Notes: generated by a model from the letters alone, not told the origin. Positions 35,811 through 48,539 are shown, counted from the first letter of the stretch. The stretch: DNA of 64,000 bases from Nymphaea colorata (GCF_008831285.2 NC_045147.1:5556334-5620333), one strand, 5' to 3'. A program made the numbers and translations.

Positions 35811-36681
35811 TATGTTTATCATTGATGCATTTCGTTTTAACTTAAAGAGCTTTTTGATTTTATATGCGGTGTAGAAAAATATTGAAAGTTTGATGTTTCA
35901 AATTTTTTAAAAGATTCTTGAAGAATAACTTGAGAATGTAAAACATTTTGAAGAAAACTAGAATTGAGAAATATCATTTAGAAAACTTGAGAAATCATTT
36001 AAAGTCATTTTAGTGTTATCTTAAGACTTTAAGTAGGTTTGAGATTTTGCTCTAATTCAGTTACCACCTACTTAGAGCTTCATCACATCTTGCTTAAGTT
36101 CTTTTATAGATGTGGCTTACGTTCTTTTATAGATGTGATTGTTCTCATAAATGATATTAAGTGATTGTGAATGCATGAATACTGTGATCCTATATGATTA
36201 AAAGAGAATGAAGCGTATATGATCAAAAGAGAATGAAACATATATGATTAAAAGAGAATGAAACATTCCTACCACAACATTCATCTAAAAACAATCATAC
36301 CATAGCACACATGTAAGAATTTTGTTTTCATAATTATTATATATATAAGAAAGAAAAGTTTTTGTAAATAGATTGGGGTTGTAGACCATCAAGTATGATT
36401 CCAATATTGAGTCATTACTTGGTTTGTGGTCTTGATGAAGTCAGCAAATGAAAAATTAAATCTTAAATTATAATAGTAAGATATTGAAAGAATGGAAAAA
36501 TATGAAAGACTACATCCCAAGAGAGATATAGAGAAAGAAATCTTGGAAATCATAAAATGAAATATTTCAAAAGAGATAGATACATATTCGTATACATATA
36601 TGAAAGCTTACGAAAATGATATTTAGTTCAAGTATAGAAGAGAATATCATTTTAGAAAGAGAGAGAGAAATTTTAAAATGG

Positions 36682-36682
<1 letters not shown>

Positions 36683-36714
<32 letters not shown>
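36683..36714. repeat. (AC)n microsatellite inside the solo LTR
   Basis: About 16 AC units. Absent from the homologous LTR at 13525-16238, so it arose after the copies diverged. Confidence 0.9.
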
Positions 36715-36718
<4 letters not shown>

Positions 36719-38461
36719 GTGAGAGTTTAAAAAAAAAAGAACATATATTCAATCATAAAGAGAGAAATATAAAGAAAGGTATTCATGTATATGTATATAA
36801 CACATATATACGTACATGTGTTCATGAGAATAAAAATCCAAAAATGAAAACAAAGACTTCAAGTTTGATGTGGACCGGAGGAGAGCTTGGACTCATGTAA
36901 GAGCCTAAGCTAAGTCTCTAAGGCCGTATTAGAAGGTTTCTTTTGAAAATATTTTAGAAAATATGATTTATATAAACATACAATATTGTTATTCCATTTG
37001 TTGCAAGAGAATATGTTTCTTCCACCGTTGGGTATGGAAGAAGCTCAAAGCACACGATAAGGTGCTCATTAGGGTTCCTAATCGGATGATAAAAAAGGAA
37101 ACTAACGAACAAAATGACATGCAAATGCATATTAAAATGCACATATTTCGTGAGGGTTTTCCCGGGTTGGACAAGTTCCAACATCAAAATAATTAACATC
37201 AGAGAAAAGAGAAAATCAAAATCATACTCTCATTCTCACCGTGCATTCACATATAGATAGGAAAAATCAAATAACTATGCATGGATAATATTTTAAAACA
37301 AGGCAATATTCAAGGAAAGAGAGAGAACATGATTCAACCATAAATTGAAAGATCATATCATCTTCTCATGCTCCCGGTGCACTCGAGCATAACCTCTTGC
37401 CTCTAGAATATAGTTTGAGAGCTATCTCATTTGACCATGTTGAAATGAGAAAAAGAAAAAATAGGAAAAGCAAAACAAGACTATATTCAAGAAATGAGAT
37501 AACATGATTGAAGCATAAAATAAAATATCACTTCACATTTTCATGCTTCTGGTGCACTTAAGAATAGACTCTTGGCTCTAAAATAGAAATTTTAAGGCTA
37601 TCTTATATGGTCATGGGAAGATGCAGAAGGGAAGAAATTAGGAAAAGAATTGGAGAGGGATGTTGATTACATACCTTTAATGAGAATGATTTTAGGAAAA
37701 AATGATCATTTTTTGCTTGGAATGATCTTAAACTCACCTTGAATGTAGCTCCAAGATAAAGAGGATGCCTCCAAGAGATCTTTGTGCTCCCTTAAAGAGT
37801 TGTAGCTTGCTCTGAGTTGGAGAAGAAAAATGAGAAGGAAATAAGAGAAAAATGGAAAGAGAAGCAAATCTAAGCATTAGAAATCGCCCAAGGGTTAGCC
37901 CATGCTCAAGAGAAATGATTGTGGGGGCATTTATAGAGCATTTTGGAGCCAAAACCCAAATTTTGAATTTTTTTGAATTTCTCAATATTTTCATCCGAAT
38001 TTCAAAAAAATTTGAATTATTTTTAATTTTTTTTAGAAAAATAGGTTTTGACTAAATGGGATTGGCCATTAGCCCTGCCAACACACTTTTGAGGTATGGG
38101 CACGCTCCAAATCTGATGTTGGTTTAGTCGGTTGTCGACTCATTCGAGTGTACGACTTAGGTTTAAAACACGTTTTGGCATGAGAAACGAGTTTTTAAAA
38201 CAAAGGGAAGGTCTGTGCACGCGCGATGCACAAATTTTGTTGTTTTGAACTTGATTCGAATTTTGGGTTTGAAACGCTCGATTTGAATCTGAACTTCTGT
38301 TTTGGATCTAATTTGGATCTGAAAGTCTGATTTTGAGTTTGAAATGCTAGATTTGGATCTAAACTTAGGTTTACATTGGATCGAATAGTTGCAAATTTGT
38401 TTTAAATCCAAATAATAAAATAATGACCTTTTTTTTTTTTGAAAAATTTGGGGTGATAACA

Positions 38462-39696
38462 ATATGCATAACAAGTATTATACATTACATATGTATATTT
38501 GTATAATATACTACATTCAAACATATATGTCTACGTATTATGCATATATATGAATATTTCATATACGTATAACATATATGTATGTATATATTCATATGCA
38601 TAACATATTAGTAATATGTTATATGTATAATACACATAAAACATATTTATATATACATATTATATAATGTATACATATATATTAATAGTGTAATATATGT
38701 CTATTATAATATTCTATGTAATGTATGAACATTTACATATACATAATATTATATGCATGTATACATCTGAGTATATATATGTATTATATAAATATACTAT
38801 ACATATATATAATATATGTGTGTACACACACACACAGATATATATCTTATGTTATTAATACATATACATAACAAGTATTATATATTACATATGTATATAT
38901 GTATAATATACTACGTTCAAACATATATGTGTACGTATTATGCATATATATGAATATCTACATAATATGTAGTATAACAAATATGTTATACTACATATGT
39001 ATGCATATATTAATATGCATATACATATAACATATATGTTGCATATATTAATATGCATAACATATTCGTAATATGTTATATGTAGAATACATATAAAACA
39101 TACGTATATGTACATATTTTTATAATATATACATATATATTAATAGTGTAACATATGTCTATTATAATATTATATATAATGTATGCACATTCACATATGC
39201 ATAATATTATATACATGTATGTATTTATATGTATATATATGTTCATACGTATACAAATGAGTATATATATGTATTTTATACATAGACTATATGTATATAT
39301 AATATATGTGTATACATATATAATTGTATAGTGATATGTTATGTAGTTATACATATGTATACATGCACGTATTGGATAGGTACGATATGTACATATATGT
39401 GTATACATATGTACATATATGTGTATGCATATATATAGTTATACATATGTATACATGCACGTATTATATGGGTACGATTTGTACATGTAACTTATATATG
39501 TATACATCCTATAATATACATATTACATATATGTACATTAGATGTTAGAGCTACAATATTATATTAATAACTACAATATTATATTCCTCTAATAATATAT
39601 CTTGCATAAAATGCATACATACTATGTTATATCTCATGTATATATATATGTTATATACTTATATGTTTTATATGTATCTCTCTCTCTCTCTCTCAT

Positions 39697-39759
<63 letters not shown>

Positions 39760-39884
39760 TGTGTACAATATACATATAGTATATATTACATATATACTAT
39801 TGATATATACTTATACATATAATATATGTGATACATATACATCTACTATAATGTATATATTGGACATTTGCAGTTGCATATATG

Positions 39885-39926
<42 letters not shown>
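38462..39926. repeat. AT-rich long-period tandem array, right part
   Basis: The landmark acaagtatta recurs at 38471 and 38871, and attaatagtg at 38681 and about 39139, giving monomers of about 400-460 bp. From about 39230 the array degenerates into tatgtatac-type sequence. It ends with a compound microsatellite and an (AT)n run at about 39889-39924. Confidence 0.85.
39677..39760. repeat. Compound microsatellite (CT)n(CA)n(TA)n
   Basis: About 9 CT, a short catctca spacer, about 20 CA and 10 TA units. Confidence 0.95.
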
Positions 39927-39927
<1 letters not shown>

Positions 39928-40039
39928 CATATAAATCATGCCACTAAAATTCAAGACGATAAAAAAATATGCTGCCACAAAAAAATGGCACAAAGCTCTT
40001 CAGCGTGTGAGGAGACCGTGTAGCCACCCCTTGTCAACT

Positions 40040-40435
40040 CCACCTTAGACATAGAGCAGTCCCATGGGATTTGGTGTTCTTGGCCAATCCATGCTCTACA
40101 TGTTTCATCTGAACGATCCAAGACCCAAACCCAAACTAGCTTTCTGTTCAAGAAGACAAGTCTTAGATGCTAGCAGGTCACCAGGCGAACTGCGGAGACA
40201 CCTGCCATGTGAGTCTCGGTGCAAAGGTATTCTCCATCCACCTTAGACATAGAGCAATCCCTTGGGATTTGGTGTTCTAGGCCAATCCATGCTCTACTTG
40301 TTTCATCTGAACGATCCAAGACCCAAACCCAAACTAGCTTTCTGTTCATGAAGACAAGTCTTAGATGCTAGCAGGCCACCAGGCGAACTGCGGAGACACC
40401 AGCCAGGTGAGTCTCGGTGCAAAGGTATTCTCCAT
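40040..40435. repeat. 198-bp tandem duplication, two copies
   Basis: Units beginning ccaccttagacatagagcag at 40040 and 40238 are about 96% identical and end gcaaaggtattctccat. No coding frame is recognised. It lies upstream of a decayed Gypsy and may belong to its LTR. Confidence 0.92.
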
Positions 40436-41276
40436 CTTCTCTCTCTAGACGTTTGATCTAGTTGCTTGTTGCCTTGATTTCTCTCTCCCCATATTCAGGC
40501 ACCCTAGATCTACCCTTTGAGGACCAGATTCAAACCAGCACTCACACCCTGCCCATCGACGCCCTAGTCACAGACCTCTTGGTTGAGTCTCAACAAACAA
40601 CCGAACCTTTGCGGGGTGCTTACTGCCGGCCTGCACACCAGGCCAAGCCTTGGTATTCATCGGCCAGCTATCGATGAAGCACAGTAGGCAGGCCTCAGCC
40701 AAATCCAACCTATTGCTGCTACCTGCGCCTCTGTGAGCCTGCCTTCCCTCTTTGGCATGCCGCAACAGCCTCAGGCCCAGCTGCTTCCAGCCAGCATGGT
40801 GCCAGCCGCTAGATTGAGTCCCTCACACCGACTACCTACTGAACATTGCTCCCCCTTGGCCCACGCCAAGAAGGCTGCAGCAATCCCTCACACTAAGCTC
40901 ACCTCCCATGACCAGTGGTCGTAATGGTAGAAGCACCCAAAGTGGACCAATTCGAGCTTCAGCCTTGGGACCCATCCTTCACTCTTGGTCTCATTTACCA
41001 ACACCGGCTCCTCCCGAGCCCAACTGTGACACCCACTCGGCCAAGTCGAGTAAGGTCCTTCTTGTCCTTCTTCTCTATCTCCCATCTCTCATTGTTTTGT
41101 TCGAGCACCACACCTTCAAACTCACTCATGTGAGAGTTCTCTATTGTCGGTGAGCCTGTATTGAGGGTGGAGTTATTCTGGCTTTGAGGTCTTATCAAAA
41201 TGGGTCATTGTATTATTTAGTGCAACGAGAGTTAGGCGCGTAAAAGAAATCCTCAGCTAGCGAGGAGGACTCGCAT
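40436..41276. other. Unassigned, possibly LTR of the downstream Gypsy
   Basis: Pyrimidine-rich sequence running up to a degenerate primer site at 41277. No partner LTR survives because the element is truncated at its 3' end, so limits cannot be set. Confidence 0.35.
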
Positions 41277-42239
41277 CAGTATCAGAGCCATCTTGCATGC
41301 TGGCAACTATATGACCTGATAGACTTTGTGTATGGAGTGCATCGAGGTGCAAATCCAGTCATTGACCACTTCCATGGAGGAAAAGCACAAAATATCGACC
41401 TAGTTAGAACAATGTTTGGACGACGTCTCTATGGAGATAGCCCCTACGGTCACTGCTGCCATTGCTACCCAGCCCATGTCGGATGTCGATGAACAAGTCC
41501 AGTAGGTGATTGTGCTTGTGTTAGATTTATTGCAGGTGCATCTGACATTGAAGCCAACGGGCCAGCTGACCACTGCACAACTATCCCGGCTGGAGGGTAG
41601 CCGATTAGGCCTAGGTTTGGCCAGAGTTGAGTCCAACTCATTTGGCTGACCATTGACACTCCCCACACCAACTGTGTCTCTGCTACAGCCTCTAGCATGG
41701 GTCATGTCCTTGTTGTGCAGGCACAAACTGCTTGGTCACAACTGGTTGAGATGACCCTTTTTAGCCGATCGAGTAGTAGCATGTGGTGAAGCCCAGCCCG
41801 TTACAACAAACAGTCATCAGCTTGCCTGTATCAACCATCCGTACAGCACCGACCATGGTTGCCCTTCCTCGGCATTCTCCTCATTATGTTGGGCAATACT
41901 TCGACCCTCCAGCATTCAAGCAGCCGACATACCATGAGTAGCACTAGCTCTATACAGCTGCACCATAGCCTCCACCAGCCACACACCCACCTCTTCTACA
42001 TGCACCATACATAAAAACACAATATGCATACCATGAGCACCATCCACCTCACTATGGTTTGCATACACCTTACAGACCTCACTATTCGCCTCAGGCATTT
42101 CATGGGAAAAATGATATGTATGATCATGAACACCCATGGAAGCCATATCCCCTCCACCTCACTTTGATGATTATGCATTTGATGATGAATATGGCCATGA
42201 GAAGGTGAAAGAACCAACCTAAGATTACCCATTTGCCCG

Positions 42240-43490
42240 TAGAGGTTGTCAGCTTGATAGGACTCCATCTATACCTAGAGTCAAAATTAAGTTCCCAAAA
42301 TTTGATGGTAAGGGGTTCGAGACTTGGTTTTTCAAAGTTGAACAATACTTCTTAGGTCAAGCTATACTCCATAAGTAATACGTTTACTACCTTGCACTTC
42401 AATAGCCCGTTGGTACCAGTAGTACTACAACACCACCTTGTAAGACCACCGATTTGGAGAGTCTTCATTCACCAAGTGTGATGTAGAACTAAAAAGCCTC
42501 TAGATGACCAACCTTTTAATGAGTATATCGCCAAGTTCAAAGACTTGAATATGATGGTATAAACCATCCCCCCTAGAATAGTGGTCAGTCCTTCATAAGA
42601 GGACTCTAGGAAGACATCAAGATTGAGGTCTTGGCTGCCCAACCAACTACCATTCAAGAGTGTTTTCGGTTGCCTAGACTTTTCAATGAAAAAACTAGGA
42701 AGCTGTTGGCTTATAGAAAGAGCTCCTAGAAGAAAATCCGTACAGACAAGTCCCACCCTACCTAGCCCCATGTCACTACTCGTTCCGATTCTAAGCTTGT
42801 GTCTAAACCGTTTGGTTTTGGCCCCTCTGGTACTCGTAAGATTGAATATATCTCTAGACAATAGTGGACAGAACGACAAAAGAGGGTTTATACTACAACT
42901 GCGATGAGAAATGGTATAGAGGCCACAAGTGTAAAACTCTTAGGGTTTTCCTAGTTAAAATTCCAATGATAAAAAAAAGACAAAAGAGGGTTTATACTAC
43001 AACTGCGATGAGAAATGGTATAGAGGCCACAAGTGTAAAACTCTTAGGGTTTTCCTAGTTAAAAGTCCAATGATAAAAAAAGTGTCCTCTAAAAAAAAGA
43101 GCTCTTTCAATGATGAAGAGGAGAGCAATTAAGACATAGTCGGTAAGATCAACATCACCTATCATACTCTTGTTGGGGCCAACACACCCAACTCTATGCG
43201 TGCCAAGGGTAGAATATGTGCAACCAAAGCAGACGAGTTAGTGGATACTCAGCCTACATCCAGTTTCATCTGTGAAGAAGTCACACAGAGGATAGGCTAC
43301 CCACTCAAAGACCACCCCACATTTGAGGTCATCGTAGATAATAGCACAAAGCTCTCATGCCAACACATATGCCTTGATGTCAAGGTCCAATTACAAAAGA
43401 ACAATTTCAATGTAGTCCTATATGTTCTTCTCATCAAGGCTATAATTTTAGGGATGCATTGACTTAGGACTCTAGGGGAAGTTACTTGAG
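42240..43490 (+). pseudogene. Gypsy gag and protease-like pseudogene
   Basis: A Pro/His/Tyr-rich N-terminal part (PPHYGLHTPYRPHYSP-like, about 42045-42095) leads to RVKIKFPKFDGKGFETWFFK at about 42279-42340, the start of the gag capsid domain. EDIKIEVLAAQPTTIQE lies near 42610. The nucleocapsid knuckle appears twice as YNCDEKWYRGHKCK because of a local duplication; its first Cys is Tyr. A region near 43250-43450 fits the aspartic protease fold (VLLIKAIILGMH end) without a clear DTG. Many frame changes. Confidence 0.72.
42875..43082 (+). repeat. 104-bp tandem duplication of the gag zinc-knuckle segment
   Basis: gacaaaagagggtttatact begins at 42875 and 42979. The copies are nearly identical, ending ccaatgataaaaaaa. 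Because 104 is not a multiple of three, the duplication shifts the frame. Confidence 0.93.
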
Positions 43491-44645
43491 ACTTCAACAA
43501 AATATGCCTGTCATTTTCAAAGAAAGGAAAACAAACAAAGATCAAGGCCATAGTCCTGTCTACGTATGTAGAACCCATGGATGCTCTCAAACTCCTTCAA
43601 GCAAGTCTCAGAAGATGCATGTTCTTTCCATATACATTAAAGAATCAACTCTAGTCATGTAAAGATGTCCCAATAGAGTAGGAGCATGTTTTAGTGAGTT
43701 ATCTCATGTCTTTGCCGAGCCTACCAGTCTGCCTCTCAAGCGTACTCATGACCACTACATCATTCTTGCTATGAACCTTCGACCATACCATTATACCCAT
43801 ATCCAAAAGAAAGAGATCGAGAGACTGGTTAAGGAAATGCTTGAGAGTGGTATCATCTGTCTTTCCTTTAGCCTGCTTTTCTCTCCCATCTTTTAGTTAA
43901 GAAAAAAAGGGAAAACATGGCAGTTTTGTGTCGACTATGAGCTCTAAATGATATTATTATCAAAGATAAACACTATATCCTAGTCATGGATGAGCTCTTA
44001 GCTGAAGCCCACAATGTCTGCCACTTCATGAGGATGGACCTTCGATCTCGATACTATAAGATCTGGATGACCCCTCAAGACGTGAAAAAGCAACATTTAG
44101 GACACATTGTGGATCCTACGGGTTCTTAGTCATGCCATTTTGACTCACCAATGCTTCAACAACATTCCAGAAGGGCATGAATGACATCTTCATGCATTTT
44201 ATAAGAAGGCTTTTGTTGGTGTTCTTCAAGGACATCCTTGTGTATTATTGCACTTGGGATGGTCATGTTGAACAGGTTCATGTTATGTTACGCATACTCC
44301 AGGAGCACCACTTATATGCTAAGTACTCCAAGTGCACATTTAGTGGGTAGGAGGTGGCCTACCTTAGCCACATCTTCAATTCCCGTGGGTTAGAAGCAAC
44401 CCCTAGAATCTCCAGGCCATGGAGCATTGGCCAACACTCAAGGACCTCAAATCCTTGTGTGGTTTCTTAGGTGTAACTGGTTACTATAGTTGGTTTATGC
44501 ATCAATATGGCTATACTGCTTAACCAGCTCTTGAAAAAAATTCATTAGTATATATTGAAAATGGCACTGCAACATTCCAAGCCTTAAAGGAAACATTGTT
44601 GAATGTGACTATTCTCGCTCTGTCGAATTTCTTGAAGACCTTTGT
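43491..44645 (+). pseudogene. Gypsy reverse transcriptase pseudogene, left part of pol
   Basis: Recognisable RT steps: HDHYI-like and YHYTHIQKKEIERLVKEM-like sequence at about 43745-43850, then RMDLRSRYYKIWM at about 44030-44070. The active site reads VFFKDILVY at 44219-44245, where the family has a double Asp: AAG at 44228-44230 replaces the first Asp. It is followed by HHLYAKYSKCTF and the Gly/Tyr-rich thumb (GFLGVTGYY-like, about 44460). Stops are frequent. The frame runs into RNase H and is cut by the solo LTR at 44646. Confidence 0.8.
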
Positions 44646-47600
44646 TGTTACACCCTAACCTTTTTGACCCTCAAACACAATTTTTTTTAACATAAAGCGT
44701 TGAAGTGTGACCACACAACAAGTCAAAAAGAGGGAGCTATGCCATTCAAAACAATGGGGCGAACTTTCATTTATATAACAATTTTGATTCATACAAAATC
44801 ACATCTATGTATATGACAAAAATGCCCCAAACAATATAATTGATGTCTAACAAAAACAAGACATCAATACAATCAAAATAAGACGTGTCGGCACTACAAA
44901 AGACTCAAAACCTCCCCAGTAAGACGTGAGTGAAGCCATCTGCTCAACCTGCTGCTTCTGGTCCACCAAAACCTGAAAAATGAAACAATAGAAGGCTTAG
45001 CCTTCGCAGTATGGCAACAAGCCAGGAAAATTCCAAACCCTCTTAGGTATGGCTCAAATATGAGAACAATCATAAAAACAATCTATCATCATGTCGTGTC
45101 AGGGTATAGCCACATCATTTGCCAAGAAGGTCCCTAACATAGACCACGACATGTAAAGGCCACTCAATTATCACAGTAACATGTTTTCAATTCACATGCA
45201 AGGCATGAATAAACATATCATTTCATTCATATCATTCACATGCACATCAATCATATACATTTCATTAACTTCAGTGAATTGACAGTTTCTGTGGGTGCAA
45301 ACACTGACACGTGCATACCGCGGGTGGCCTACAGTCGAGAGACAACCCCCGTGGTGGCCCAGAACAGTATGGATCTATTCACCGGCTGCAGCGGTAGAGC
45401 ACTCATCCATGGATGTGTGAATTCCAAAGAGAGATACTAAGCCTTCCCTATGACACCCAGGTTGGGAAGGCGGGAGCCCAACGCTCCAAGCACAACACAC
45501 AACAGTACCCTGTGGCCTTGCACCACCTGTGCTCCGAACAGGCGAGACCAGTGGCGAAAGCGGGACGTCTCCCAAACACATTGCCACAACCCACTGGTCT
45601 CTCATCTCTTATTCTTTCATTATTATCATTATAATTGCACATTTATCTCATGACTGGCTAGCTCATGAGGTTGGTTCACTTCACGAGTTTACCCACACCT
45701 CCAATTGCCTCCACACGAGGTCTACACATAACATTAACAGTCATAGTTAACCGTCATACAATACGGGTATAATTACCCTCCAATTCATTCATTTGCATAA
45801 TTGCCCGTGGTAATGTGTATGCAACAAAACAAAACATTCACATCACTTATCACATCAATCACATCTTTGAAAAAACTTAGCCAAACCACAGAGAGTAGTC
45901 TCGGTCTGTGATTAGCTCGTAGCTGTCCTATGTAGTTATCGTTCTAGGATGCTTTCTAATGCACAATTGGGGTCAAGGAGACACTCGACTCGATACCCTA
46001 CCTCATTTGTCCTAAACAGTTATCAATTCTAGCATGCACATGCAAATGCGTAACATTTTCAAAACATGCTTCTAATAGCTTTTCAAAATAAATCATATTA
46101 ATTGCATGCATATATACATTGATTCACAAAACAATCTATCAATCACATCACAATCCTAGGATCCCACGATCCTAGAAACATACATTCACACATTTGCCCC
46201 AGGCAGGGATTTGCCTGCAATGCCGCCATACCTGTCGCACGCCCACAACACTCTTCAAAATGCCTCGAGCTTCGAATCTGGTCGCTCAAGGTCTACGGGA
46301 CGCACTCGGTGTACCTGCAAACATACACAGGTGGAAAATGACTAAATTCTCTATTGGTTCAGCTTCACAATCAAAACAAATAAAAACAAAATCATTGAGG
46401 CATGCCATTGCCTCAAGAGGGTGTCGATGGGTAGTGTCGACCTACAAAGCCCTCCAATAGGCCTCTTCTCAACCCTAGAGGTTGTGACCAAACATCTAAA
46501 CTCAAAGCTTCGATCATTCTATCACTAACACACTTCTTATTAGCTTTCTTTAGTTGAATCGTCTTCCCAATAATACACCCAACTTACATGCTCTACTCCA
46601 ATTAACACAGCAATGCGCCCGTTGACAAATAACTTGTGCCACATGCTCACCAAAATGATTCTAAATCTTCTTACCCACATCAAATTTTTACCATGCTTCC
46701 TTATTGCTTCGAAAATCAACACATCATGCTAGAAAAGCACTTGTACATATAGATCATCGTCTTCTCAACATAGTCATAAACTTTCCCGAAATAGCAAAGT
46801 TGCTAACATGCATCCATAATCATCAAATTCTAAATTCTAGCATGCTCAAACAATAATTATACGGCTCCAACAGAAAATATACAACACTATAAGCTCGATT
46901 AGGCCTTGCTCACCCCAATTTTAGACTCAAAACTGTTGCAATGATCTTGGCAGCCACCTCAAGTGTTTGATCAAGTGCCACCGCCAAAGATTGTTGGCTG
47001 CCTTCACCACTAACGCCCTCACTTCACTGGTATGAGGGGAAAAAGTGTCCCCAAGATGCGATTCCAAACCCAACGACCACCAAAATGATCAAAAACAGCA
47101 ATAAGGAGGTTAAAAGAGGACCTTCCGCAGTGAAGATCTGGTTCGGTTGAAGATGAGAGACACTCAGAGTGAGGAAAAACTAGCGGGAAAGAGAGAGAGT
47201 GCAAAAGGGACAATGCCCGACTGAGGGGCTGCCGATAGAGGGGAGACTGACAGGGAGAGGGTTCGGGTAAATGGGAAAGACAGGCAGAGGGGAGGGAAAT
47301 CGAGCGAAGGCAATGGAAGAGATGGTGAGGAGGAGACAGATGAGACAAGGAGGGAGCTCTAGCAGAGAGGGAGGGAGAGAACACGTGTGGTAGAGGGTGG
47401 TGATGAAGAAGGGAGAGGTTGCGCAGGAGGGAGGAGGAGAAGAAGGATGAGGAAGGAGGAAGAGGCGGAGAGAGATCAGAGGTTTACCAGTGCCGCAGCC
47501 GCCATCCGTGTCAATCTGCACCACCTCTGTCTTCTTCTTCTTCTCTGCGCTGGCACGAGAGGCAACCAGAAGAAAGACAAGGGAAAAGAGGGAAAGGTGA

Positions 47601-47697
47601 GGGAGAAGAGCCCTCGCGTTGGGCTCCTTCAGGCCATGGATTTCGGGTCCGGGTCTGGACAAACTCCAACCCGACCTGAAATAAAACGAGTGTTACA
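44646..47697. mobile_element. Solo LTR (3.05 kb) inserted in the Gypsy RNase H region
   Basis: Ends TGTTACACCC...GAGTGTTACA are flanked by a perfect TTTGT duplication (44641-44645 and 47698-47702). No internal retroelement genes lie within it. On the minus strand it begins TGTAACACTCG, close to a common plant LTR start (TGTAACACCC), suggesting minus orientation. 47180-47680 is GA-rich on the plus strand; the 160-codon minus-strand frame there is Pro/Leu/Ser-rich and looks like low-complexity sequence. Confidence 0.85.
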
Positions 47698-48310
47698 TTT
47701 GTGATTGAGACAAAGACTAATGATGTTAGGATCAGTAATCAGGATGGTCATCTGATCACCTATCTACCACAAAACGCATATGTCATGGGTTAAGCCCTTG
47801 TCCACCTATGACAAGGAGATGTTAGTCATTGTGACAGCCCTCAACAAGTGGGGATTCTACATTCTTGGCTGTCATTTCATTGTCCACATTGGTTACCACA
47901 ATTTGAAGTTCTTGACCGAGCAACACATCACCACCCCTACGCAGCAAAAGTAAATGACAATATCATGACATATGATTTGAGATCCAATACAAAATGGGCC
48001 AAGAGAATAACACTTCCGATGCTCTCTTAAGGGTGGAGTGTGACCATACTCGGGATGGAGCCATTTTAATGCTATCCACTACTTTTATTGACCTATAGCT
48101 TAAGATAGTGGAAGACCAAAACTTAGATGAAGAATTATCATCAGTAGATTTTAAGCTTAAAGATGACCCGTTGGCATGTCCTATTTACACACTTAAGAAT
48201 GAGGTTATATGTTACAAGGATAGAGTCTAGCTACCTACTAAGTCTTCTTGAATTCCACAATTGATAGACCATTTTCACTGCAACACTTTTGAGCTAAGTG
48301 GAGCTTCACT
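47698..48310 (+). pseudogene. Gypsy RNase H and integrase zinc-finger pseudogene, right part of pol
   Basis: Continues the pol broken at 44645. Frames show the RNase H parts ETKTNDVR (TDAS motif altered), YDKEM near 47808, a Trp/Leu/Gly segment and IHIGYHNLKFL-like sequence near 47880. Then come QQK...MTK, NTSDALS-like sequence near 48005 and HFHCNTFELSGA near 48270, the integrase zinc-finger start. It is truncated at about 48310 with no integrase core. Confidence 0.75.
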
Positions 48311-48434
48311 TTGTTAATTAATTGATTCTCTTTTTAGTTTATTTGTCAATTTTATCTTCTTAACTAACAAGTTTCAGTATAATTGATTATTCGTGTTCAT
48401 GCTCTATGCAAGTGGATAATCTTTCTAGATTTGG

Positions 48435-48441
48435 CACACAC

Positions 48442-48517
<76 letters not shown>
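48435..48517. repeat. Compound microsatellite (CA)n(TA)n
   Basis: About 29 CA units (one CG interruption) and 11 TA units. Confidence 0.97.
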
Positions 48518-48539
48518 GCATAAAGTATTTTTAATACGT

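Larger units (their letters stand above)
34747..38461 (-). mobile_element. Solo LTR of the Tat-like Gypsy family, inserted in the AT-rich array
   Basis: Minus-strand orientation: starts TGTTATCACCCC at 38461 and ends GGGGATGCA at 34747. The full length is homologous to the plus-strand LTR at 13525-16238. Flanks are atatt (34742-34746) and atatg (38462-38466), a near-perfect 5-bp duplication, and the tandem-array monomer resumes after it. No internal region remains, the product expected of LTR-LTR recombination. Without the nested 914-bp element and its duplicated 8 bp it is 2793 bp. Confidence 0.85.
41277..48310 (+). mobile_element. Decayed Ty3/Gypsy retrotransposon interrupted by a solo LTR
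   Basis: 41277-41289 reads CAGTATCAGAGCC, one base from the initiator-Met site. Gag and RT lie before 44646; RNase H and the start of the integrase zinc finger lie after 47697. The RNase H frame is continuous only if 44646-47697 plus one TTTGT is removed. The element ends abruptly near 48310, before the integrase core. Stops and frameshifts are numerous throughout. Confidence 0.8.

Noticed and set aside
34821-35874. Long open frames on both strands (up to about 250 codons), Arg/Gly/Glu- or Ser/Pro/Leu-rich
   Set aside because: They arise from the purine-rich minisatellite inside a hAT MITE; no start context, domain or codon structure supports them.
38885-39993. Tyr/Ile-rich open frames in the AT-rich array
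   Set aside because: TA-rich tandem sequence gives YIYI-type translations without stops; no gene features.
41400-42345. Overlapping minus-strand ORFs of 70-108 codons
   Set aside because: Antisense shadows of the Pro/His-rich gag region of the plus-strand Gypsy.
47019-47704. Open frames of 86-160 codons on both strands, one with a signal-peptide-like start
   Set aside because: They lie in the GA/CT-rich part of a solo LTR, are Pro/Leu/Ser- or Arg/Glu-rich and overlap in several frames, which indicates composition, not coding.
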